Shown here in pieces: positions 32,210 through 43,550 of a stretch of 64,000 bases of DNA (position 1 is the stretch's first letter; each line of letters starts with the position of its first letter). Source of the DNA: Diospyros lotus (lineage: Eukaryota; Streptophyta; Magnoliopsida; Ericales; Ebenaceae); contig NC_068346.1 of NCBI RefSeq assembly GCF_014633365.1, forward strand, positions 20,047,030 through 20,111,029, read 5' to 3'. The notes below the pieces were generated by a model. The model saw only the letters and a list, made by a program, of their open reading frames with translations. It was not told where the DNA came from and made no database searches. A program made the translations under genes and the position numbers.

Positions 32210-33540
32210 ACGGTTGTATTTCAGTTACTTTAATTGCTATAGATGTGCAATTTGTACAGTCATATATACAGCCATATGATTCATAGCAAGCATGAGTTAA
32301 CCCTATAACAATCTAATTTTAATATGTATATGTGATACAAGTATGAACCAATACCAATGTACACTCAGAATATCTTATGACAGTTATACATACACTAAGA
32401 ATATCTATTCATATTCATATACACATAAGAGATAATCAAAGTCGATCTTTAAGTTTTTCTGTATTGCTTCACAAGACATGATTATGCGTCTATATACATA
32501 TATCATGAACAGATTTAATCAAACCCAAAGAAATAATTCTATTTTTAAAAAAAAAATCCTACTATCTGTCAATGGCTGAATCGAAAACAAACTGGTGGAG
32601 GTACTGGTCGCATGAGATGGCCACGAAGATAGTTGTACGAAGTAGCTGCCGCGGTCGCGACTGCTTATGGTGGTGGTGGATGTGCCTGCAACTGCGTTCG
32701 CAGACAGCAGCAAAGGCAACAGTCGTGCGAACAACTAGGGGCAATGGTAACGTATAAGCGCGCAGGTCCAACCGTCGCTTATAACGGTTGTGGCTACGAC
32801 CACCGTTTATGGCGGCGCATGCCGCAACTGCACTCCTGTGGTGGCACCAATTTCACCTCGTGGCTATGGGGTTGCTCGGATGTTCAACAGCCATGGATCT
32901 GCTTCTAGAAATTTTAAAAAAGAAATAAGGAAGAAGAAGAAAACATATTGCAGGAAGAAAAAAGTAGAAAGAAATATGAAGATGAAGAAGTCTCTAGAAC
33001 CTTTTGATTTGGAAAGAAGTGGGTTAATTTAAAGACACGTTTGGTTGGCCAATTTTAATTCAAGACCCAGAAAGTTTTTTTAATTTAAGAGTGCATTTGG
33101 CTGGAAAACGAATTGAAAGGCTTGGTTGATTAATCCAGTGAATGGGTTCGATTTAAGGGTGTGTTTGGCTCACTTAAAATTGCAAAAGGCATTTTTGGCC
33201 TTAGGATGTGTTTGGTTAGCTTAAAATTGCAAAGGAATTTTTTGGCATTAAGGGCTGTTTGGAAGGGGTAAAATTGTTAAGATGTTTTCTTAACATTAAA
33301 TAAATATTTATTATCTGAATTAATTATTATTATTTTATAATTTTATTGTTATTAGTTAACAATAGTGACATTATTATCAATTGTAAATAATAATTTTTCC
33401 CAATGTGGCATATTTTAAGGTTATTAGTTAACTACATGTGGATGAGTCCATAATATATATTTTGTTTTGAACAAAATTGTATAAAGAATTTGTTTGTCAA
33501 ATTCTTTATTTGTCATTTTTTTCCCTTTAATTCGTTTTTA
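32210..33540 (+). other. Unassigned leader and filler after the copia PBS
   Basis: No recognisable protein. 32572-32890 is a GC-richer block with several overlapping frames but no motif. 33030-33270 has four loose repeats of 'gtgtttggYtNgcttaaaattgcaaa'. 33280-33540 is A/T-rich with 'attagttaac' repeats. Confidence 0.35.
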
Positions 33541-33589
33541 GTAAAAGGACACGAGTGCAAACCCCGAGAATCATCCTAATTGCTTCCAA

Positions 33590-33780
33590 AAGAGCTCAAG
33601 TTCTGGAAATGAAAAGGCAGTTAGATGATTATTGGATCGTGGAAGGGCAAAATATACGTGAGCACATCAATATTGTGTGTAATATGATGCAAGAACTTAT
33701 ATTTGCTGGCTATAAGGGGTTATAGACAAACGAAGTACAATACCAATCTTTGTTCGCCATCTTGCCACATGATAAAGAAT
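33590..33780 (+). pseudogene. gag: Copia gag remnant (UBN2-like)
   Basis: The frame reads EMKRQLDDYWIVEGQNIREH, then INIVCNMMQELIFAGYKGL, a TAG, and YQSLFAILPHDKES. The pattern 'K..L....M.EG..I.EHI......L...G.......Q...LL.SLP' is that of plant copia gag. Coding similarity stops exactly at 33780 where the CACTA-like element begins. It may belong to the element whose LTR and PBS lie at 31792-32209. Confidence 0.65.
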
Positions 33781-34905
33781 CACTATAAAAAAAATGGCAT
33801 TTAGCAGCAATTTTTTTTTTTTTTTTTTTTTTTTGCGTTTAACAACGATTTTTAACCGCCACTAAGTAATTTAGTGGCGGTTTTGAAAACCAACGCTAAA
33901 TCAACCGTCACGAAGCATTTAGCGGAGGTTTCCAATAATCGCTGGAGTAATCACCGCTAAGTCATATTTTTTGCAACGGTTTAAGAACTGCCGCAAAAAA
34001 AAAAAAAATCATTTAACAGTGGTTTAGGAACCTCCGTAAAAAATTCTAAAATATTTAATTTTAGCAACGGTTTCAAAACCACTGCAAAAATTCAAAAAAT
34101 CTTGAATTTTTATAAGCCCCCGGCCGCGCACAGACATGCGCGCCATGTGGCGATGCTCCTTCCTCCCCTTCCCCAGTTTTAAACATGGAACCTTGCCTAC
34201 ATGCATGCATGCGCGAAATCACCTGATCTGCGAAGCCTCGTTATTATATATTCGCCCATATAAATTATATACTAATCCAACCACTTTTTTCCATAATTAT
34301 ATTCTATATTTTTTAATATAAATTAAAAAATAGAAATTAACTGATTATTTTTTAAACGAATAATGGAATAAATTTAAAATAAATTAATTCAATTAAATAA
34401 AATAAATTAATTGATTAAAAAATAAAAAGAAGACTTTATATATTTTTTAAATTATTAAAATTTTGTTATATTTTTTTATTTTTTTAAAATTAAATTTTTT
34501 AATGAATTATTCAGCGATTTTTCAAAACCGCCGCAAATTTTATTTAATTGTTATTTTAATTATTAAATTATTTTTTGAATTTAGCAGCAATTTTCAAAAA
34601 GTCACTACAAAATTAAATTTTTTAATGAATTTTGCGATGATTTTTCCAAACTGCCGCAAATGTTAAATTATTTTTATTTTTAATTATTTAATTTTTTTTC
34701 TGAATTTAGCGACGATTTCTCAAAAACTACTGCAAAATTTAATGTTAATTTTTAATTATTAAATTATTTTTTGAATTTAAAAATCGCCACAAAATTAAAT
34801 TTTTTAATAAATTTTGCAACGATTTTGGAAAACTGCCGCAAAATGTTAAAAAAACCATCGCAAAAAAATCGCCGCAAATAGAAGATTAAAAACTGCGATG
34901 TTTTT
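33781..34905 (+). mobile_element. CACTA-like non-autonomous DNA transposon
   Basis: It starts CACTATAAAAAAAATGGC at 33781, followed by many subterminal units in both directions: 'ttagcggcggtttt', 'aaaaccgccgcaaa' and variants. This is the pattern of plant CACTA/En-Spm derivatives. The middle (34250-34500) is nearly pure A/T. No transposase is present. The right end is uncertain: the repeats stop at about 34895 and no clean TAGTG terminus or 3-bp TSD was found. Confidence 0.6.
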
Positions 34906-35707
34906 TCTTTGGCTAGAGTTAGGGAATTTGGTCATCCAAGTCTTAGTTGCACTTTGTGTTTTTTCTTAAATGTATATAGAAGAAGAGAAACTGCAATGGC
35001 TCTGTATTCAAGTAGCTTGCCAATAAATATTATTAGCTACATTGCTCATAGGACTACTAGAATCACTTTCCGTGATGTCATTCATCCAATTCCTCGTATA
35101 ACTAGACTTATTGAGTAATGTGTTGCTCAATCTATGTATTAGTATATTTTGCTTTTGTAGCGAATTTCTAAGCTGTCTTTGGTTTTTTTTTTTTAAATGA
35201 ATTATGGCTAATTATTTAATCTTTGTGATTAAATATATACACATCCCTTATCATTGATTAATCTTTGTGGTTTAGTGTGCATATTTTTTATTTAATGATA
35301 ATTATTTAATCTTTGTGATTAAAAATGTGTCATAATAATTCTTCAATGAATAAAGTTAATCCTTCTCAAAATTTTTGTTTATGAAATGTTAACTCTCTTT
35401 ATATATTTATGCTTGTGAGCATATGTTTTGTTCTTATTGTTTTAGTTTATGAAATTAAATTCAAGATAAGAACTTCATTATTCTTATTGTTTTAGTAACT
35501 TTAGGAATATAAATCTAATATAATTTATTATGAAGAACAATTATTAAATATTATATTCTTAGACGATTGGGAACATGGTAAACTTTCGACTCTGAGTTTT
35601 AATATTTAATATTTGTTAACATAATTAAATTATGTTAGGTTATAAGACACGTATGGAATAGGAATTAATTTATGTGCAATGTCTTAATGTAGAATTTCGA
35701 GTTCCAC
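34906..35707 (+). other. A/T-rich stretch upstream of copia element J
   Basis: One 69-codon frame (34909-35118) has no known motif. The rest is A/T-rich with 'taatctttgtgattaaa' repeated three times (35218, 35259 variant, 35308). It may contain the leader of J; I found no PBS or LTR. Confidence 0.35.
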
Positions 35708-36689
35708 ATGGCTTCTGCTCCAAAGAATATTGTTGTCGAACTTAACAAAGGCAAGAAGTTAAATGGCGACAATTATGAAATCTGAAGTATGAAAATCCAA
35801 TGTGTGCTGGAAGAGCAAGAGGCTCTTGAGGTTTTGAACACTGTCATGAGTAAGCCTGAGGAAAATAATACTAATAGACGGGATAGAACAACGTATGAAA
35901 CCTAGAAAAAGAAAATTTTCACTGCACGCATTACGTTACTTAGCAGCATGGATAATGATATTATGAGGAAGTTCTGAAAATTTGATAATGTAAGAGACAT
36001 GTGGTCTGCTCTTGAAGAGAGGTTTAGAGGTATGTCCTTGACCAAACTTCGCTCCCTCACTATCTGTTGGTTCCTAATGATGGCAAATATATCCCAAGAG
36101 GGGGGGTGAATTGGGATTTGTATAAATTTTGATAATTAAAATTTTGATTGATGGCAAAACACTATGTTTTGAAATATAGGATATATGTTTCAAAATAAAC
36201 CTTTCTGTTAAGTAGGTTTCGAAACATACTAAATATGTTTCGAAATATACCTCACTGTTTTGCAAGTTTCGAAATATGAAATGTATGTTTCAAAATCTAC
36301 TTTACTGTTTTGCTTGATTCGAAATCTTTTACCTTGTATTTCAAAATAACGATATTTGGAAAAGATTATTTATATAATTAAGAGTATACCAAAGGTGTTT
36401 GAATATCAAAGGTATGTTTAATATGTATGTATAAGTTTATGCTCAAGAAAACTATTTTAGTTTTTGATAACAATCTTATGGAAGATTAAGCAAGCATGAG
36501 CAATAAGCAATAACGATAAACAAAAGCGAAAGAGCGAAAGAACAATTGCACACAAGATATATAGTGGTTCGGCACCCCGCCTAGTCCACTACCTTCAAGC
36601 TTACGCACTTGAAGGATTTTTCAATCCCAATCACTTTTTACTAGTGATCAACCACAACAAAGATTTTACCACGGTTCACCCTAAAACCT

Positions 36690-36835
36690 TACAAAGTGAG
36701 TTTTTACGGGCTCAACTCAAACCTGGGACCAAGTGAGTTTTTACGAGCTTAACTCAAACTTTACACCAAATGAGTTTTAAGGCTAAATTCAAACCTTTGA
36801 CACAATGAGTTTTAAGCTCAACTCAAACCTTACAA
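36690..36835 (+). repeat. Four-copy imperfect repeat with internal dyads
   Basis: Four units of about 40 bp containing 'tgagttttta' and 'gctcaactcaaacct' (about 36696, 36738, 36779, 36815). The arms 'gagtt' and 'aactc' can pair within each unit. Confidence 0.7.
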
Positions 36836-37484
36836 TAATCAAGATAAATAGAGTTTTATCTTTTACAGCCCAATGAGCAATAAATACCTTACCAGATGAT
36901 GTACAAACCTTTGTATCGACTTAAGATGAGGAGAGATAGAAGGATGAGACTTCTTGTTTCAGCTTGCTTTTCCTTCTCACTTTCAATGCACAAGAATAAG
37001 ATGTGTGTAGATCTTCTTTGAAAGCTCAATCAAACATTTTAATCACCTTTTGTGCTTGAGTGTGTGTCTCTAGTGTGTGCTCACTTGTTCTTGCTTGATC
37101 AATCTCTTCTTGTCTTCAAATACCTACTATTTATATCAAGAGATAGAAATATGGTCGTTTATAACCGTTAGAGACAAGATAGAAAAGTAGGTTTCAAAAC
37201 ATCATAGAAATACACTAAGGTTTTGAAACATAAACAACATGTTTAGAAACATACAGCTTTTTACAACTGGACAAGCACTTCGAGACAACAATGAGTGGGA
37301 GACAAAAACTTATGCCCACTTTGAATATTTTAAAATCACTCACATTCAAATTTGAATTTGAATCTCATAGCATGGAGAATGCATTAAAGAATGATTGAGA
37401 AGCTTTTAGATAAATACAAAAATGCAAAGCAAAAGCATCTCTGTTTTGAAATGATCTGCTGACACAATGTCATAGGTTTCAAAA

Positions 37485-37671
37485 CATAGAAAGGAGGTTT
37501 TGAAACATACTTCAAAAACTAGATTCAAAACAAATGCATCTCGAATTTTTAAACTGCTCTTCTTGACGGAGACATAGGTTTCGTCTCCGTCAAGAAGAGC
37601 AGTTTAAAAATCCGAGATGCATTTGTTTTGAATCTAGTTTTTGAAGTATGTTTCGAAACCTCCTTTCTATG
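37485..37671. repeat. Near-perfect 89-bp inverted repeat with 9-base loop
   Basis: The left arm 37485-37573 and right arm 37583-37671 are reverse complements with two mismatches that I could find (ggtttTgaaac/ggtttCgaaac and tcgAattt/tcgGattt). The loop is 'ataggtttc'. The sequence lies within the solo LTR and uses its own U5-side sequence. Confidence 0.93.
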
Positions 37672-38884
37672 CCTACCAGTATTTTAGTCCAAAACCTAGT
37701 TTGAAAACATATGCATTGCATAGATGTTTCGAAATAGCATACACTTAGAAAACATTGAAAAACCTTTTCAAAGTAAATGTCCACATTTTCTTTTATTTAT
37801 ATTTTACCTTCCATTTACTTTAATACATAAATGTAAATAACAAAGTACCCCCTATTTGGATTCAATAAAAATATCCAAAAAATAAAAATCCATAACAATA
37901 AGAAAGTAAAATTTGGATTTTAGTACAAACTCAAGATTTAACAATGTTACCACCTCCAAAATACATATTTTCTATTTCATGAAAAATTCATTAAAAATCA
38001 TTTTATCACTAATGGATATTAGATATCAAAATACCGAGATAATTTTTCAAAATGAACACATTTTCAAAAACATGTTCTAGTTGGTCTTTTGTCTTAGAAT
38101 ATTTTGACCAACGATTTCAAGGCTAATTTTGAAAAACACATTAGGAGACTCTTTTAAATCTTAATCCATATGTAAGAATGAACTTAACTTGGTTTTCATT
38201 TGAACAAAATAATACTTGATATTGAAATTGATATATGTTGAAAATCATAGCCTTGACTCATGACTTAGGGATTAAGCCAATATATGTTTTTCATCATCAA
38301 AACTAATATACAAAAGGTACAACGACACTATCAAGTTTGACACATACAAGAAGCGCCCAAATCATTCCATGAAAAAACATCTGAGGCAAATGTCAAACAT
38401 GATAAGTGAGCTTAGAGATGCAGGACATGTCTTGACCAATGAGCAACAAGTACAAGTTGTTATCCCTTCTTTGCCTCACAGTTGGGAGCATATGAAGATG
38501 CACCTCACCCATAATGAAAATATCAAGACTCTAGATCATGTTGCTCATCACCTGGAGTTAGAAAATGAGCGTCTCTTAGCAAACAAGCCTAGTATAGATG
38601 TGTACATGATAGGCTCAAACTCACAGTGTGGTAAAGGCCACAAATGCAAGCAGCATGGTGGGTCCCAATAGAAGCAAGGTAAGCGAAATCCTCAAGCCAA
38701 GAAATAGAAATTTAACCAACACGGGAAAGGAAAGCGTCCTTCCAAGAAGAAAAACATTACAAAGTTGAAGTGTTTCAACTATGGTAAAAGGGACATTTTG
38801 CTCATGATTACACTGAGCCTAAAAAGGTATGTGACCTTTATGCACTTGTAAGTGTTGTTAATGTCTCAAGTTTTGTTTTTCTTA

Positions 38885-40428
38885 CTGAATCTTATCCTTT
38901 GTGGATTGTAGATTCTATAGCAACAGACCATGTAGCTAAGGATAAGAGCACATTTGTAGAGTTCCGACGGATTCCACATGGAGCAAGATGGATATACATT
39001 GGAAATAACTCCAGAGTAGGAGTTAAAGGGATTGACACGTGCAAGTTAATCATGCATGGAGGTCAAACCTTGATTCTACATGACGTCTTGTATGCTCCAG
39101 AGATTTGTTGGAATCTTATTTATGTTCTTATATTAGTTAAAGATGGTTTTTCTATTAATTTTCATAGAGACAGTGTTGACTTGTCCTTGGGAACAAGTTA
39201 TTATTGTTTTAGCTCTTTCTTGGATTGTTTTATAGGTGTGGAACCATATGATCGTTCTAATAGTTTTTCCTTATTTACATCTTCAAGTAGTGATATGAAT
39301 GATGTATGCTTGTGGCATGCTAAACTAGGTCATATTAGCTAACAAAGAATGAACCAATTAGCTAAAGTGGGCTTATTGGGTGATCTTGATAGAGTGGAAA
39401 TGTCTACTTGTGAGTACTGTCTAGCTGGAAAAACTGCAAGAAAACCATTTGGAAAAGGGACTAGAGCCGAAATTCCATTGCAATTAATCCATTCTGGCAT
39501 ATGTGGTCCAATGAATGTTAGAACTAGACATGGGGCTTCTTATTTCATCACATTCATAGATGATTATACTAGGTATGGTCTTGTCTATTTGATATCTCAC
39601 AAATCAGAAGCTTTAAGTTGCTTCAAGAATTATATGAGTTTAGTGGAAAATCAATTAGACAAGAGAATAAAAATTTTAAGAACTAACTGTGGTCAAGAAT
39701 ACTTATCTAATCAGCTTAGAAAATTATGTGATGAAAAGGGAATAGAACGTCAGTTGACTATTCCTGGTACATCGCAACAAAATGGTGTTGCGAAAAGAAG
39801 AAACAAAACCCTATTAGAAATGGTTAGGTCTATGATGGCTCAAGCAAATTTTCCAATCACCTATTGGGGTGATGCATTATTAACGGCCACGTATGTACTT
39901 AACTGAGTGCCTAGCAAATCCATAACTACTACTCCATATGAGTTATGGACCAAAAGACAGCCCAACCTAAGTGTTTTAAAACCATGGGTTTGTGCAATTT
40001 TTCCTTGTGATGCTTCTCATAAATATGGAAAATTAGGTTCAAGTGGGAAGAAATGTATCATTTTAAGATACTCTGAACAATCAAAAGGATATGTTCTATT
40101 AGGTGAGCAAGATGATGGTACGGTGACAGAATTTGAATCACGGGATGTCACATTCTTAGAGAGTGATTTTTCGAAGCAGGCTGAGATAGGACATGACTTA
40201 TCTCTATTTGAAACTCATGATCAACAAGATTTCATAATACTAGAAGAACTTAATACACAACATCCAAGTGGAAGCGGGTTAAAGGACGATGAATTAGTTT
40301 CATCTAAAATTCAACCTATTAAGTATCCATTAGAGAATGTTAATCCGAGTGGAAGTAACATGAGAATTGATGAATTGACTTATCAATCTCAACCACGACG
40401 AACAAGTCGAAAAAGTGTTCCTCACTGT
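38885..40428 (+). pseudogene. pol: Copia element J protease and integrase, inactivated
   Basis: One frame continues with stops at 39340 (TAA) and 39904 (TGA). Protease: WIVDSIATDHVAKD, with Ile where the DSG active-site Gly should be. Integrase: LWHAKLGHIS and CEYCLAGK form the HHCC zinc domain; the core follows (HSGICGPMNVRTRHGASYF, ILRTNCGQEYLSNQL, TSQQNGVAKRRNKTLLEM). At the three places where the DDE catalytic residues are expected, Gly, Asn and Lys occur. The C-terminal part (YELWTKRQPNLSVLKPWVC, GYVLLGEQDDGTVTEF) is as in other copia elements. The protein would cut the polyprotein and insert cDNA into the genome; this copy can do neither. At 40429 it is interrupted by a TSD-flanked insertion. 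Confidence 0.88.
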
Positions 40429-41624
40429 TGGCCAGCGATTGTCGAACCGCTCCAGAATTAGAGATCTATGAATCTCTTCTCTAGTTTGCAGCAAAGTGCA
40501 CCCTAGGTCATCTCTCACAAGGAGCCTCACCTTCTTCTACCAACAAAGAGAACCAATACCAATAACAGTTTGTTTAGGGGGGGGTTGTTTTGACAGAAAA
40601 CTAATTGGCAAAACAGAAAGATGAAGATGGATGAAAAATCAATAAGAGGAGTGCAACCGGCTGTGTATTTGTCTCCTATGTGAAATCTTCCTTGTCCACT
40701 CTATATATCTTGGTTTGCTAGATGCTTTGATCTCCGGAAAACAAACTCAAAGTATCCCCAACAACCGTCCAAGGATTAGAATGATTGGAACAACAAAATG
40801 GATACAGAAATCTCTTGTAAACAAAATGCAACCATTCACTCTCTATTCAACCTATCCGGACCTATGCAAGAACAACCGTTCAATCACATAATATTCATTT
40901 CCGGGATGTTATACCAACCGGCTATAACATTCTGTACTCTTAAGCATTTAACAGAAAATGAAACCATGCAAATTCACACAAACCTGCCATGAACTCCATG
41001 CATTCATAAATCTGCCCAAACTAAACCAAATAGAAATGAATAAGAAACAAACAACAAACCAGATTCTTGTAGCTCATCCGGGACTCAAATTCCACATGGA
41101 TTCAAGACACACAACCGCTTACAAAATGTTCTAGCCTATCATTACAGCAAGGAAAACAAAATGGAACAAAATGAAGAAAACAGAAAAAATGCTACAACTA
41201 CAAAAACGGCTAGAATCCTCTCTATTTTCTCCTCTCTATCTATATGATGATGTTCTGAAAATTAATGCTAAGAGGCCTTAAATACATGGCCAAGAAAGGA
41301 AAGGCTAGGGAGGCTAGGGTTGGGCCTAGCCCAACAGAAAACAAGTGAGCCCAAGTCTGCTCCTTTATTGTAGGCCCAAGCTCCTTGAAAGTAGGCCCAA
41401 GCTCCTTTAGTAGGCCCAAGCTCCTTTAGTTGAGCCACTTCTCTAGCCCATCCAATATTCCCTAAAGCCTGGATCCATAGAGTAGAGGTAAGATAGAAAA
41501 TAGTGTAAGGACAATTTGAAACATAATAAAATAGAAACAATCAAATATCAGCAAAAATTGCTTCAAATGGCCTAATAAGAATGAGGTGAAATGCCAAAAT
41601 ATGGTATAAATATGCATGCTATCA
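40429..41624. mobile_element. TSD-flanked insertion (ACTGT), probable solo LTR
   Basis: 1196 bp from TGGCCAGCG to CATGCTATCA, flanked by ACTGT at 40424-40428 and 41625-41629, with the J frame continuing beyond. TG...CA ends and a 5-bp TSD fit an LTR. Orientation is not clear: TATA-like motifs exist on both strands (40702 on +, near 41240 on -). A four-fold 'aggcccaagctcctt' repeat lies at 41370-41430. No protein motif. Confidence 0.75.
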
Positions 41625-41663
41625 ACTGTCGATTTGAGATTGAAAGGGGGAAGCTTTTATTAT

Positions 41664-42888
41664 TGTTGGTCCCTTAGGGTATGGCTACTCAAGAGGGGGT
41701 GAATTAAGTAATTAAAATTTTTCTCAATTTTAATAAATATTCTTGATTAATGATTTTATTGAAAGATATATATTTGATAAATATAATAAATTATATTTGA
41801 GATTAATAATAAATGTAAATCACAAGATATAACAAAAATAAATACAATGAGGTACAATACAATTTATAGTAGTTCGGTGTCTTCACACACACCTAGTCCA
41901 CTCTCCCAAGGTCTAACCACCCTTGGGGTTCCACTAAAATAATTTCTCCAAGGTTTCCACACTAGCTCACATTGGAAACTAGATACACACCTAGATTACA
42001 ACGGGGTTTAGGTAACCACTACACCAAGGTTTTCTTCCTACCTTACCTTGGAAACTAGATTCACCTAGATTTTAATAGTTCTAGGAAACCTATACAATCC
42101 ACAATAGGAATTTAAATATTACAAATAATTTGTCTACGCTTGGACACAAATAAGCAACTAAGAACAAATTATACAAGGCAATAATATTTAAATAAATAAA
42201 TAAATTTGTAATCTCAAATGGAGAAGTTTGGATTTGTTATAGAAGACTTGAAAAACTTTTCTCCTCTTGCCTCATGGCTCTTTGGTGGATGTGCAATAAT
42301 ATTTCGAGAGCCTCGGATTGTTTGGATGCTTTGCTTGAGAGCGTTTGAGAGCTTCTGGGTGCTTTGGATATGCAATAGAAGTACTTGGATACTCAAAAAA
42401 TGAGTTTGAGGGGGGGTATTTATAAGCATTTTAGCCACTAAAGAAAGGGTAATATGAAGTTTGAAATTCAAAAAATATTTAGACTTTCTCAAACAATAAG
42501 AAAACATGTATCACATTTAATTCAAAATAAATTTACTTTTTGCAAGAGAAATCAAGATTTGAAAATTCAAATATAAACTTTTGTGACATAAATGATTAAA
42601 ATAAGAAATCATGTCTAAAAGCAATCTCTTTTAATTCAAAGTAAATTTACTTTTTGTATGAGTAAGAGAAAACATGTCTAAAAATAATTCTCCTTTAATT
42701 CAAAATTTAAAAATTCAAATATAAGCTTTTGAGACATAAATGATTAAAACAAAAAAACATGTCTAAAAATAATTATCTTTTAATTCAAAATAAATTTACT
42801 TTTACATGAGTAAGAGAAAATATTTATATCATAAAAATATTTTTGCTAATCATCAAAACTTAATTAATATAAGCAAGTTGGCTCAACA
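41664..42888 (+). mobile_element. Copia-type solo LTR with TSD ATTAT
   Basis: It begins TGTTGGTCCC (41664) and ends GGCTCAACA (42888), 1225 bp, flanked by ATTAT at 41659-41663 and 42889-42893. 'caagagggggtgaattaag' and 'agtagttcggtgtcttcac' relate it to the LTR at 36065-38327. 42520-42830 has three copies of 'attcaaaataaatttactttt' in pieces. The TSD-flanked insertion at 40429 sits only 35 bp upstream. Confidence 0.92.
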
Positions 42889-43550
42889 ATTATTACTCCA
42901 TAAGATGAGAAAGAGCCAAGGAACGTAAATGAGGCTCTTACTTGCCCTGCTAGAGAAAAATAGATTAAAGCAATGGAAGAAGAAATGGAGTCCATGAAAT
43001 CGAATCAAGTTTGGGAACTAGTCAATTTACCCAAGGGATGCAAAGCAATTGGGAACAAATGGGTTCTCAAAATTAAACGTAAGGCAGATGGAAGTATCAA
43101 AAAATACAAGTCTTGTTTAGTAGCATAAGGCTACACACAATAGGAGGGAACAGACTATGAAGAGACTTTTTCACCTATTGTAAGGTTTAGCTCAATTCGA
43201 CTAATTTTAGCAATAGTTGCTAACATGGATCTCGAGTTACATCAAATGGATGTAAAGACTGTTTTTCTCAATGGAGAATTAAGCGAAGAAATCTATATGG
43301 AGCAACCAATAGGCTTTATTACAGAGGGTCAAAAGCACAAAGTGCGTAGACTTTAAAAGTCTATATATGGCTTGAAGCAATCCTCAAGACAGTGGTATAT
43401 TCGTTTTCATAATGCAATCATGTCGTATGATTTCAATATGATAAATGAAGATCATTGTGTGTATACGAAGAGATCAAAAGATAAGTTTGTGATCTTATCT
43501 TTATATGTAGACGACATATTAATAGTTGAAAATGATAAGGAGTATGTCAA
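42889..43550 (+). pseudogene. pol: Copia element J reverse transcriptase, truncated
   Basis: After the solo LTR the frame resumes (EPRNVNEALTCPARE, then a TAG, IKAMEEEMESMKSNQVWELV, NKWVLKIKRKADGSIKKYK, ETFSPIVRFSSIRLILAIVA, LHQMDVKTVFLNGELSEEIY). It reaches the palm motif LYVDDILIV (about 43501-43530), which is intact. Stops at about 42959, 43126, 43141 and 43354 are scattered through it. Gene sequence ends at 43550, where LTR M begins; the rest of RT, RNase H and the 3' LTR of J are not found to the right, so J is cut here or continues outside the window beyond the nested block. Confidence 0.88.

Larger units (their letters stand above)
36065..38327 (+). mobile_element. Copia-type solo LTR with TSD CTATC inside J gag
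   Basis: It begins TGTTGGTTCC (36065) and ends ACAACGACA (38327), 2263 bp, with CTATC at 36060-36064 and 38328-38332. 'gagggggggtgaattggga' near the start and 'gtggttcggcaccccgcctagtccac' (in pieces) further in are features shared with the LTR at 41664-42888, so the two are related copia-type LTRs. It contains a repeat built on 'tgagttttaagctcaactca' (36690-36835), many TTTCGAAA/TTTTGAAA palindromes and a near-perfect snapback (37485-37671). Orientation is inferred from the related LTR. Confidence 0.9.
35708..38840 (+). pseudogene. gag: Copia element J gag, split by a solo LTR
   Basis: It starts at ATG 35708 (MASAPKNIVVELNKGKKLNG) and reads to 36059, then continues after the insertion at about 38333 (LRQMSNMISELRDAGH, LPHSWEHMKMHLTHNENIKT, LELENERL). 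This is the gag of TNT1-like plant copia elements. In the first part three Trp positions are stops (TGA 35783, TAG 35903, TGA 35975), all explained by G-to-A change. A further TAG lies at about 38668. The zinc knuckle at about 38769-38810 has lost Cys residues (CFNYGKR, later HDY) and the frame slips by one base within it. The gag would form the nucleocapsid; this copy cannot. The insertion at 36065-38327 carries a perfect TSD, showing that the gag was continuous before. Confidence 0.85.

Noticed and set aside
32572..33032. Overlapping frames in a GC-richer block (about 60-90 codons each)
   Set aside because: Several frames overlap on both strands with no conserved motif; compositional openness is enough to explain them.
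37485..37671. MITE insertion
   Set aside because: The long inverted repeat has no flanking target duplication and consists of LTR sequence, so it is better seen as a local palindromic duplication.
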